Shown piece after piece: positions 46,021 through 57,258 of a DNA stretch of 64,000 bases (position 1 is its first letter; each line of letters begins with the position of its first letter). The stretch spans positions 248,001-312,000 of the forward strand of contig JAQGEQ010000357.1 in assembly GCA_034620365.1 (NCBI GenBank), in the 5' to 3' direction. The position numbers and the translations under genes are program-made. Below the pieces are notes generated by a model. That model saw only the letters and a program-made list of their open reading frames with translations. It did not search any database and was not told where the DNA came from. Source of the DNA: Pegea sp. RAD2-039. Taxonomy: Eukaryota; Chordata; Thaliacea; Salpida; Salpidae.

Positions 46021-49000
46021 ATGATCACTTCTTTAATAAATCTAAAACATTCAAAACATTTAACTTATTCTCTTATTTATCGAAATATGAGCAAAGAGAA
46101 TAAAAGAAGATATAAAGAGTTGAGAAGAATTGAAAAACAAATCAAAATTAATGAAAGTTTGAAAAAACCACAGGTAAATTTTCATACAAATCTGTTATTT
46201 TGATGAAAGAAATGAATATTTCAGACATTTGCAAATCCTATAAAACCATTAAAGACATATCCATACCCATTAACAATTAAAAAAGGACAAAAAAAAGGTT
46301 AGATGTGAATCAGTAGACATTTGTAATCACGTGATCAACTGATAGATACTTCAATACCAATGCCAGCAAGTTATTGTTCCACTTTTGTTGAACCTTATTG
46401 GTATGATTGGTGGGAAACTAAAAAGATGTTTGAATCAGATGAGAGAAAGTCATCTTCTAGAGTTTTCAGTTTGGTGATTCCCCCTCCTAACATCACTGGT
46501 AAGTTACACATGGGTCATGCCCTGACCACAACAATCGAGGACATATTGGCTAGATGGTTGGTTGATGATTGGTCAGTATCTGCATGATGATTGATCGTTT
46601 CTTCAACAGTCATCGAATGCAAGGCTACGACGTGATGTGGTTGCCAGGTAGCGACCACGCTGGCATAGCAACACAGATGGTTGTCGAGAGGTATCTGGAC
46701 AGTCATTTAGGAGAGACTAGAAGCTCGCTAGGTGGTGAAAAGTTTCGCGAAGCCATCTGGCGGTGGAAGAAAAAGTGAGTGCATTGAAGCGGAACGATGT
46801 GCAGCGAAGCGGAACGAGTGTTTGTTGCAGAAAAGGTGATGAAATTTGGCATCAATTGCGACGGCTAGGAGCTTCTCTAGATTGGAAACGCGCGATCTTT
46901 ACACTTGATACGAATTATTCAGAAGCTGTGGTTGAAGCTTTCATTAAGTAAACTTCATCGCCGGTTGCTTAGCAACGCACTAATTAGAAATCGGTAGATT
47001 GTATGATGATGGCGCGATTTATCGAGCGCAGAAGATGATTAATTGGTCTCCACATCTCGGATCATCCCTTTCGGATGTTGAAGTTGATCTTAGAGACATC
47101 CATGAGCCTGTTGCTATGGCAGTCCCTGGTTACGACAATCATGTACAATTTGGCGTCCTTCACAAATTTGCATACAAGTTGAAAGAACCTTTAAGTGAGT
47201 TGTTGTCCCAGTCTGTTTGAAAGTGACCCACAACTGTGGGTCGTAGGAGAGGTGGATGAAGTGGTGGTGGCCACCTCAAGAATTGAGACAATTTTCGGGG
47301 ACACTGCAGTTGCGGTCCACCCTAATGACCCACGTTACAACCAACTCGTGGGCAGGACTCTTGTCCACCCATTCCTGCCCGACCGTCAACTACAGGTGAT
47401 TGCAGATGAAGCTGTGGACATGGACAAAGGGACAGGTCAGTGGTCGGTCAACTTCTACTTGTAATTGATGAAATTTTATGGACAGGAGCTGTCAAGGTCA
47501 CCCCTGCTCATGACCAGGTCGACTTCGAGATTGGATTACGTCATAATCTGGACTCGATAGAATCCGTGGATGATCTTGGGAGAGTGAAGATCAATGGAAG
47601 ATTACGGAAGATCAGTGGAAGTATTGAAGGCAAAAAACAATTTGAAGCAAAAGAGAAAGTCATTGAGAGGTTGATGGGTCTGGAGTTGTACAGGTAAATA
47701 GATGACCTGCGGGTCAGTGGTCAGTGGTTGATAAGTTTATGGTCAGAGGTGCCATTAATCATCGATGTGTGGTTCGTCTTTGTGGGAAAACTGGTGACGT
47801 CATCGAGCCTCGATTAAAAGATCAGTGGTTTGTGAGGTAAGTGGTCTTGATATGGTGACAATCAGACGACCATAGGACCATTTCAGAGTGGCAGATATGT
47901 GTGATGAAGCTGTCCGGGTCGTAGATGAGGGTCAACTACAATTTATACAAAAGAAGTTCACCACCAGGTGGCGTCGGTGGTTAGAGAGCGCCGAAGACTG
48001 GTGTCTTTCACGAAGTTTACAATGGGGACATCAAATACCCGCCTATAAATGCTCCACGTCATCAAGGTGCCCCTAATCCCTAAACAACCTCCATCTCATA
48101 GTCATCTTCCAGATCTCTATGGATCGTTGCGAGGAATCGCGTCGAAGCTGAAGCTAAAGCGCGTCGTGAGCTGGGCGCCGATGACGTCATCACCATCAAG
48201 CAGGACCCTGATGTACTGGACACGTGGTTTTCGTCCGCTATTTATCCATTTGCAGCATTAGGATGGCCCCATGACAACGATTCCCTTCGCAAGTGAGTCT
48301 TGGGGCACTTATCAATCGTCCCTGACCCACAAACATCTTCAGGTATTACCCATTGGATGTGATGGAGACCGGAGACGATTTGATCCACTTTTGGGTCGCT
48401 CGAATGGTGATGTTGGGGACCAAACTTACTGGACAAGTCCCATTTAAACGAGTCCTCTTTCATCCGATGGTTTGTGACAGTTATGATCGAAAGATGAGCA
48501 AATCACTTGGCAATGTGATTGATCCGATGCATGTAGTCGATGGATCTTCATTTCAGGTAAATGATGACACTAGAGGGCGGTGTTGATGATGTGAGTTGTA
48601 GGAACGGATTGAATCTGTCCGTGAGATGGGATTGACATCAAAAGAGAACAAGTTAGCGATCATAGAGATCAGGAAACAAGGAGAAGAGATGCTGGCGTGT
48701 GGAAGTGACGCCCTTCGCCTCTCATTGGCTCATTTCAGTTTACAAGTGAGTCCCTGATCTTCCCTGAGATGATCTTCATCTTCTTTTTCTAGAGCAACAG
48801 CATCAAATATGATCTTCGTCATCCTTACACTTGTCGGAAATTCCTCAATAAAATTTGGAACTCAGTTCGTCTCTGTCTGATGCTTCTTCGCGATGATGAC
48901 GTCATCAAATCGAAACTGGCGCAAGGTGAAACTTGTGACGTCATCAGTGACGTAGATGTGTGGATCAACAACTGCTTGCTGCGATTGGTGACCAATTGTC

Positions 49001-49979
49001 GACGTCATCAGCGCGATTTCGAACTTTCGCGCGCTCTCGAACAATTACAACATTTTTGGACCAGTAACTTCTGTGACGTGTACCTGGTCGGTCTGTCTGT
49101 CCCACTCTCGACGCGATTTTGTGACGTCATCACCGCTTTTGCAGGAAATCTGCAAATCATCGTTCACCAAAACAGAAGATGGATGGAAAGTAGATGATGA
49201 CGTCACTGCCGCGCGACAGCTAACCCTGGTACGATGTTGTGATGTCTTTTTCCGTCTTCTTGCCCCATTCGCCCCTTTTATCACTGAAGAACTATGGCAA
49301 CGGATTCCATCTCATCTTCTGATGACGTCATCATCTCATCACGACTCTATTCATCAAACACGCTACCCACATCCTGATGACGTCAGTACTCATCAGCTCC
49401 CTCATGCGGTTGCTAATCAGTCATTACGCAGCTGGAACACTTACGCGATGATGACGTGTTTGATGACGTCAGTAATAAGAAGCGATTGATGATGCAATGT
49501 CGCTCACAACGTGATCTCTTCCGCCTACAACGTCATCATCTCACTCTTTTCGGATGCAAAGACACACGAGTGCTTAATGACTTCATCAGCCGTCGCCACG
49601 TCATCACCGCTCTTCTCCGTCAACCCTTCGAGATTGTTCTTCGTGATGACGTCATTGGTTGTGATGACGTCATCGGTAGTGTTGACGAGGGAGATGACGT
49701 CAGTTTGCTATTTCGCGTTCAAGTGAGTTTCTTTGATTGGTAGTGACGTCATCACTTTAATTATTTCTACAGACTGACTATGCAAGTGATGACGTCATCA
49801 GTGCATCACTGACGTCACAGCTGGCAAATCTTCGATCACCAAAGAAATCTAAGAGCGCTCCCCAGCGACAACCAGATGAATCTTCATCTAAAGAAGATTC
49901 AAGGATCAAAATGTTGGAAAAAGTCTTGAATCAGAGAGAAAAGATGAAGATCAATAATCTTAAAGATGAAGATCAATAA
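46021..49979 (+). CDS. VARS2: valyl-tRNA synthetase, mitochondrial (VARS2) type
   Basis: Class I synthetase that charges tRNA-Val and edits misacylated threonine. Seventeen exons join in phase to 1053 residues, starting at 46021, 46225, 46346, 46610, 46831, 46998, 47224, 47486, 47747, 47887, 48113, 48343, 48602, 48793, 49145, 49432 and 49773. HMGH (132-135) and KMSKS (642-646) are intact. [11 protein letters not shown], the editing-domain blocks [10 protein letters not shown] and [23 protein letters not shown] and the anticodon-binding [18 protein letters not shown] are clear. PGSDHAG is closer to VARS2 than to cytosolic VARS1 (PGCDHAG). The N-terminus is short, basic and serine/threonine-bearing, as in mitochondrial presequences. 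A second in-frame ATG at residue 24 could give a cytosolic form. At exon 3/4 the best splice gives Arg-Cys-His where homologues have Arg-Trp-His. Exon 2 uses a weak donor. The last domain is rich in octamers read as Asp-Asp-Val. Confidence 0.93.
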
Positions 49980-50948
49980 TCTGATAGATGAAGATCACAA
50001 ATTGATCAAATCTCAAATTATTGAATCAATTTTTATTATTGGAAATTTTTTTAGAATAAAAATAGAAAAAATCAAAATTTTAAAAAAGAAAAAAAAATTT
50101 TTAAATTTAGAAGAAATTTTGGAAAAAAACAAAAATTAATTGCTAAAGGCACACCTTGATACCAGATTAGATGAAGAATTTTATTAAAAAGTCGATTTTG
50201 ACAGTTTTTACGGTTCACTTAAATATATGCAAGCTGTAATTAGAGATAGAATTACTGAAGCGTCTAGATAAATATTCTAAAAAATATATTTCATTTTTTT
50301 GTCGACATGGAATTGCTTGACTGAAAGTAAAAACCCGGTTTTTGTTGTGAAAAAAAAGGAAAGGGTTCCTTTGTTGTGTTTTTATCAAAATAATAATCAT
50401 TTAAAAACGATTTAAGTTGAACAATTTTTGAAATTAACGAGTTTTCAGCTGATTAATTGATAAAAAAAAATTAATAAAATAAATGAAATAAATTCAAATA
50501 AAAGAAATTAGTGACAGAAAAAAATTGTCAAAATATTTTCTATAAGAAATGATTTCATAATTTGGTTTTAGAATTGTCACAAACCTTTTTCAGAAGAGTA
50601 TTTGTTTACAGTGTTAGTTGGTAATTAATTAGTTTTCTTGAAGCTATTGACATTTTGTTTATATTTTTATGACATCGGTTATTGAGCAGCTAAAACAAAA
50701 ATACAATTTCAATATTCTTCTTATAAGTCTACTCTTTAGTTTAAAAAATTATCCTCATCTTTATCTACCTGACTTTCATTGTCATCTACCTTATTCTCAT
50801 TTGTATACAATTACTCAGATATGACGTCATCATCAGCACAAGTATTTTTAAAAACATGATGACGTCATCAATGCAAAAGTAAAAGTTCAAAACAAAACAA
50901 AAGATGACGTCATCAAAATAAAAGTTCAAAACAGAACAAAAAATGACG
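49980..50948. other. convergent 3' region between VARS and SLC16A
   Basis: AT-rich, with four octamers clustered at 50820-50950 near the SLC16A stop. No gene. A 40-bp duplication at 50877-50957 is listed separately. Confidence 0.5.
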
Positions 50949-50957
50949 TCATAGAGT
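50877..50957. repeat. two-copy 40-bp duplication at the SLC16A 3' end
   Basis: Two adjacent copies of AAAAGTTCAAAACA(A/G)AACAAAA(G/A)ATGACGTCAT, each ending in the octamer. The second copy contains the stop codon of the transporter. The copies differ at a few bases. Confidence 0.75.
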
Positions 50958-52562
50958 GACAGGAGACGACGAAGATTGCTGAATAAAACGCGATCCAACA
51001 AACATAACAACGGTGCCTAGCAACAGTACACCACCAGCGAGAACAAACGAAATTTTAAAGCTCCCAGTGACGTCATAGATCAATCCACCAACAAAGGGAC
51101 CCACTAAACATCCGACCCCATTAAAGATTTCAAGATAACCAAAAGCAGTATCGACGATAACAGCATCTAGACACGTGTAAAAGCTCAATGATGTCAGAAG
51201 TGGTGACGTCATTAACTTACCGAACATTCGTGGAACGTAGATGGGGTAAAGCGACCAACTACCAAATCCTGCACCCAACAGGATACAGAAAAGAAGTTGA
51301 AGCTCGAAACTTGTGACGAAGATACTCGCGATCGTGAGTAGTGACGTCATCAGACGCAGGAAGAGGAAGAAGTTCAGAGGATTGATTTTAAAAAAACTAC
51401 AAGTTGCTCCCCACAAGAATCTGGCCACCATATTGCTGAAACCTATCCCGGATGCAAGCAGCGCACCTACGTCATCGGTAATGACGTCATCTTGTACAGT
51501 TGATGATGACGTCATCACTCACCTTGCTCTGATGTCATGTGGAATTCGAGTTGGCTTCGCAAAGGTGTAAGCCCGATGACAAGCATCATACAGAAAAAGT
51601 TGGTGAAATTGGAAATGATTCCAAGATGGAAATATTTATGGGTAAGCACGCGGCGAGTGAGACTCCAAAAGCCCGCCAATTTTGTTGGTTTTTCCGATCT
51701 TTCAGAATCGATGATAAGCGCGATTTGTTTTTCGCTGTCATCAGAAGAATTGATGAGATTTATCACGTGATCTTGTTTGATGAAGTTTCCGTTGATCTCT
51801 TGTTTGATAGGAAGATCAGGATTAGGAAAAAGAGCCGCGGCGCTGACACACATATTTCCCATGACCCCTGAGAGGATCAATAATGTCCCACGCCATCCAT
51901 AAATACTCTGTAAGATTGCTGATGACGTCATGAAAGCGAAAAAAGCGCGAAACCTCAAGTTTTTCAATGAAGATGGGAAAGACACAGGATCCAACTCCAA
52001 TCCCACAACTCGCAAATCCCATGAAAAGAGCGTATCTCTTTTGGAAGTAATCTTTCATAATCATCACCGCCGGAAGATAACAGACGCCGATACCGAAGCC
52101 TGCGCGCAATTACATCACTGTGACGTCATCACTAGTCAATTGCACCTGCAAAGAATCCGTAGAAGATGAAGATCTGCTGAAGACTGGATGCAAAAGAGCA
52201 AAGAAAGATTCCCAAAGATGCTAAGAATCCACCAATCATATGAGTTGTTCGATGATCGAAACGATTCGAAATAAAACTGGCCACAGGCGCTGTAACATCG
52301 CGTCATCGCTCTCTCATGACGTCATCATGTATATGTACTTACCCAGACCAGATGAAAAACCGGAAGCTGCTGAACCAACTAATGACGTCACACCGGAAGT
52401 GGTTTGAAATTCATCGAGCCATGACGGCGTGAGTACTGAGTAACCAAAATAAACGGTTGCCATGAGAGTATGTGTGACAAATGATGCTATGGCAACTGCA
52501 TAAGCCCAGCCTTCGTCACGTGGGTAGTGACGTTTAGTAGAAGTCTCTTTTGGTTCTTTCAT
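50949..52562 (-). CDS. SLC16A: SLC16 monocarboxylate-transporter family protein
   Basis: Plasma-membrane major-facilitator carrier for lactate, pyruvate or related monocarboxylates; some members carry other substrates. Exons 52343-52562, 52146-52289, 51954-52099, 51523-51907, 51221-51466 and 50949-51166 join in phase to 452 residues, a typical length. The family signature before helix 1 is DEGWAYAV (16-23). The second signature reads DYFQKRYALFMG (138-149). Hydrophobic stretches fit twelve helices with a polar loop at about 215-260 between helices 6 and 7. GGLIYDVTGSF in helix 11 matches the family's AGxIYDxTGS block, with DVT encoded by an octamer. The ATG at 52562 was chosen; the frame extends upstream without an ATG. 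The stop TGA is part of a TGACGTCA. Substrate and exact family member cannot be told. Confidence 0.93.
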
Positions 52563-55518
52563 TTCATTCACTACCTAATTCTACTAAAATTGAATTTTTT
52601 ATTTAGTTATCATGTGACGTCTAGTATTGATGTTGGTAAAAATATGTAAATAACCTTTCAAGTTATTTTGGAATAGAAAATCTGGAGTTGCTAACAAGTA
52701 CGATTGTTTCTAACTTTTCTATTTACTTCTAATTAACTTGAATTATAGTAAAGTCCAAAAGACGTAGATAGAATGAGTCATTTTTAAATTAAAAACATTT
52801 GAAAGTTTTTAAATTTCTCGGTGACTTGGCAAAAGCTATCTTGACTGTTGGGGCCTCTATAACAGTTGAAAAAATTGATGAACAGTTATAAAATCATAAT
52901 AGATATTTGTTGAAATCTTATAAAGGTCATAATAATAAAAATACGCACAAAGAAATGAACCATAAAAGAACTATCATATAACATTTTATATATAGAAATA
53001 CAAACATCAAAAAAATTAATAGTAAAAATCAATTACACCTTTTCAATATTTGAACTTTTAAATAGTTGAGGCTTTTGTAAAAAGATTATAAAAATAAATT
53101 ATACTTTTTATAGATAGCATTATATTTTTTAACATAATTGGAATGAAAACAATTTTTAGTCAGTTTAAAACAAGACGAATGTCTTAAAACCATTTAAAGT
53201 TGTTCAAGATATCTAATTTTAGACTAATTTCTTCCAAAAACAGTTTGATAAAAGTGTGCATGAAAACGTAAACAAAATTGTAAGATCATTAATAAGTAAA
53301 AATATTAAATGTAGACTTATTGTAAAGCTTTTTAAATTAACTATATTTCCGGTTAATTGCTGAATACTACAATTTATGTAAATATTTTTATATGAGCAGT
53401 TGTACAAAAAAAGTGATTGTACCTAGGTTCAATCTTACTCGGATGTTCATTCAGACTTTCAGAAGAAATTGCACCATTAAAAACAAATAATAAATTCGGC
53501 TGATTAAATCTCTATAAGGTTTAAAAACAACTTATTTTTAATTTGATATTAAATCAAGACTTTAGATATTATTCTATTCTAGTTAAGATAATTTTTGTTC
53601 TAAACTTTTTAAGAAAAAAAAGATGCTGACCAACAAAATAATTTGTAAATAAATAGAATTAAGACTAATCTGAGAATTCTTTTTTCAATTAGTATAAATG
53701 TTAGCTAAGAAATTATTCAATTTAGCAATTAGACAAATAATCAACTTTTACTTTAAGAAAATTTTTTTAAATCAAAAGAACACTTTAGAAAACTGCCTGT
53801 AAACATATGAAGAAGAAATAAATAGATATTTAATAAATTGTTTTAGAGTAATACGTCAAATGTACTTTATAACTTTCTAACTTTGTGCGAAGCTAAATAC
53901 TCCATCTAGCGGTTGGTTTTAAAAGGAACAATTTGTTTTGAGAAAAAATATAAAAGTTTGTTGATTTATGTTTTAAATGATATAAGCTGATAAATATTAT
54001 TTGATTACAATTAAGATTGGTTGCTTAGAGCTCGAAGATGCTGTCAACTGGTTGCTAAGAGTCTAAAGTAATAAAATCAATTTTTTCAGCAAATTTAGTG
54101 ATTTGTCCTTCTATATTTGATAAATTTTTCTTTAAAAATTATCTTAAAGCAAAACACATAAAATATTGTGAGAAAACTTAAGATGTTGGTTCTAAAGATA
54201 AAAGTTTATAAGAAAATATTATTCAGTTAATTTAATTGCGAAATTTTTGCTTTTTCTAAAAAAATGTGTTTCTGAAAAACAACTGGTTTTTTACCACAAG
54301 TTTTTAACACTAGCTAACCATTGTTCTAAAATATATTTTAGATTTTAGAAGACTTGGAAAAGTTGTATAAGTGAAACAAGTTGCTTCTACCATCTCATGA
54401 AAGCAAATGAAGTATCTTTTTCAACTAAATTTCTAAATATATTTTAAAATGAAACAAAAAATTAAAGACTATAATCATATTTTGAAGTGAACTTTGGAGA
54501 TGTATGAGAACAATTAATATCGTGAATATCTTTTTGATAAGATGATTGAAATGAAAAGAAGTATCGCAATCGTTTAATTAACAAATAATTTTTGCAAACT
54601 ATATCATACACCTTGCATGACATAATTGTCATTACTAAATAAAGTCAGATGTTATTTTGTTACAGTTTTAATTTAGGAGCCTTTAGTTGGTTGCACTGTC
54701 AACTTTTATAACCAATATTGTTCACTGGTTATTATTATCTTACTAGTTTTTAGCTAATTCAAAATTTATGTATTCTATATCTTTTTAGTTTCTTAGACTT
54801 CTACATATAGCCATGTTTTAATTATCTAGAAATTTGTTGTCAACAGCAATAATTTTTTTCATTTTCTTAGGTTATTGCAACAAATATTTGATAAAAAAGA
54901 CTTTAACAGCTGTTTTTTATAATATCTCTGTTACTATTCATCAAAATTTTTAGAATAACAGATTTCTCTGGTAGGCTCTAGAAAAGATCTCAAGACCCAA
55001 TCCAAGATAAAGATGGAAAATTTGAAGGTTTTTTGAACAACGAATTTATTTGGAAATTAATGAACTGTTATTTCCAAGGATAGTTTTAGATTTCATCAAG
55101 TTATTCTATATCTCATGCTTCCATTTTTCAAGTATTCTCCAAGTTTAGATACAGCTGCTTGAGAATAAAGAAATTCATCTGTTCAATAGGAGCAGAAATT
55201 GAAAAAATCAATTTGAAATTCTTCATCAGTTGATCTTCTTCTACACAGAAGATTACATAGAAGATGATGTATTTACAAATATTCAGTTGTTCTTTTATTC
55301 ATTTTATTCAACGCATGGCTGCAGATGACAAATTATACAGCTCTTATAGCGAATACAGAAAATATGAGCAAAAAGATAATGAAAAGGTCTTAAGTATCAC
55401 TGTTCAATATAGATGATGTAGAAAAACATGAATACTGCAGAGACATAAACAAAAGATTTTGTATTTACAAATATTTATATATAAGTCCATATAAAACCCG
55501 GGTAGAAGGGTCCTGTAA
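52563..55518. other. AT-rich interval upstream of SLC16A
   Basis: No gene, RNA or clear repeat seen. A half CTCF-like string (CCATCTAGCGG) lies near 53901. Octamers are absent from here to the end of the window. Confidence 0.5.
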
Positions 55519-55670
55519 GTCTGGTGATAACACTTCTAGGAGACGCAAAACTCCGAATTTAAAGCCGGAGTTGGAGCTTCGTAGGCAGTTCATCACTGTA
55601 CTCAGTTTCGTTCTGGCAGCTCCTGTGATGGGCAACAGTTGAACATACATAACTTCTGCCCTGGCATATA
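55519..55670 (-). repeat. degenerate dispersed repeat, copy 2
   Basis: Reverse-complement homologue of 4294-4525, without its 80-bp insertion. It follows a reverse-transcriptase-like remnant on the same strand. Confidence 0.7.
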
Positions 55671-55674
55671 TATC

Positions 55675-55962
55675 CTACAAATATATACGCATGATCGTTC
55701 GCGGCTGAAACGGGCAAAAAAACATTATCTGCTGAGGAGCAAACAACTGGTGGAGACAAGAGATTAGCTGATCACCAGAAGATCTTTGAGGAAGGAACCT
55801 GAATTGATATTCAAAAAGTAAATTTTTGTGAAGAAGAATGTTTTTGGAGGATTTGTTTTCTATATAATCCTTGAGAAATTGATCTAAAAAGCTTAGTGGC
55901 TTATTTCTATCTTCCTTTAGATGGACTAGTATTAGAAATCTTCTATTGTGGATGCTGAACAA
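55675..55962 (-). pseudogene. fragment of a non-LTR-type reverse transcriptase
   Basis: A 95-codon minus-strand frame containing LLFEYQFRFLPQRSSGDQLI. This resembles the conserved finger region of LINE-type reverse transcriptases (typically YQFGFRPGRSTTDQL). The preceding residues (FLDQFLKDYIENK) fit the helix before it. The catalytic FADD region and everything downstream are missing or broken by frame changes, so this is a dead fragment. Identification rests on one motif. Confidence 0.45.
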
Positions 55963-56570
55963 TGATGAAGGTTTAAAGACATGAAGTAAAGGTTCTATAA
56001 TAAAATAATTAAATCACTAAATAAAATAAAAAGAAATTTGTTTATTGCGTTGAGTTAGTTTAACTTTAATGTTGTTGATGACAGTGAAAATACCAAAATC
56101 AGTAATAACAAAACCATGTACAAGATTTTTATGATAGTTTATATATTTGTTTAATCGTTTTCTTTGGTGAAGACCCTTTGAAAGTTTAAGTTATAAAGTC
56201 AAGATTCTTCAAGATTACTGAGACATAAATTTGTTTTAAACAAAAGAGATATGAGTAAGCGGAAATATAATTTAGATTTAACAAATTTATGAAAATTACG
56301 TGATGAGCCACTGTCATAGATTTTACTTTCTCTATAGTCGTGTCACTTATTAATTTAAATTTCTTATACCTTACTCTTAATCTTGTAGTTTGCTTTGTAT
56401 GAGTTTTCGACTTTCGATTTTTTGTACAAGAGATGCTTTTTATTGAACAAATGTTTAATGTAAAGTTGACTTTTAATAAGATTGGGAGACAGTTCTTAGT
56501 GAAAGAAACCATTGAATAGAATTAACCATGATTAAAATAAGATTATCATAAAAAGACTGTAAAGATAGAT

Positions 56571-56631
56571 ATTAATCAAGTATTTTCAGTTAGAAAAGAA
56601 AGATATTATTAATCAAGTATTTTCAGTTAGA
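56571..56631. repeat. 24-bp direct duplication
   Basis: ATTAATCAAGTATTTTCAGT plus TAGA occurs at 56571-56594 and again at 56608-56631, separated by 13 bases. Probably a simple local duplication. Confidence 0.8.
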
Positions 56632-56877
56632 GGAAGATAGATAGGTGTTAATCTTTTCAAAGTTACTTTTATAAAAGTTAAGAATGACCATATCATCATT
56701 AGGAGCATTTACAGATGGATTAAGTTAAACTATAAAGAAAAACAAAGTGGTCGTCGATGAAAAAAGAAGAACTGACTGAAAAGAGTAGCTCCCAGTTTAT
56801 TAAGTAGTTAATTAAGGGTTCAGAATTCTGGTAATAATCCTAAAAATTGTTTGTGCTTTTTTGCTCCTCAGAATTTA

Positions 56878-57258
56878 ACTGCAACAGACCAAAAGATGAA
56901 TTACTTTGTGAGTTTCTGCGAAAAAAAGAAACAACGGATTGTTCGAAAGGAGATGCAGGATCTGCTGTAGCAAGATCTGAAAGCTGGATGCCTTCACAGA
57001 CTCCTTTATTGACTGATAACTTAAACGGTTCAATGACTTTCCAAGAAATAACTGAAACTGAAAATGAAGCTTATAACGTATCTTTAACTCGACCAACTAA
57101 TGAACAAATGGAAAAAGAATCTTCTTTTTAAAGCTTCAATTTGCTTTGGTTCTGTAAAAACTTTTAAAACATTTATTAAAGAAGAAATTGATGACTTGTG
57201 TGAATTAATAAATGATGATAGCTTAAGTGGTTCCATACCTTTAAATTCAATGAATTGA
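56878..57258 (+). pseudogene. coding-like island in two frames, unknown family
   Basis: A strong splice acceptor (TTTTTTGCTCCTCAG near 56870) is followed by an 84-codon acidic frame to TAA at 57131 with coding-like composition (PSQTPLLTDNLNGSMTFQ). Immediately after, in another frame, a further 45 codons to TGA near 57256 look equally coding (KEEIDDLCELINDDSLSGSI). The change of frame at a run of T suggests a broken gene or a sequence error. No other exons of such a gene are visible upstream, and no homologue is recognised. Confidence 0.35.

Noticed and set aside
47178-47223. A frameshift in VARS after FAYKLKEP
   Set aside because: A 46-bp intron starting within that stretch restores the frame and the family alignment.
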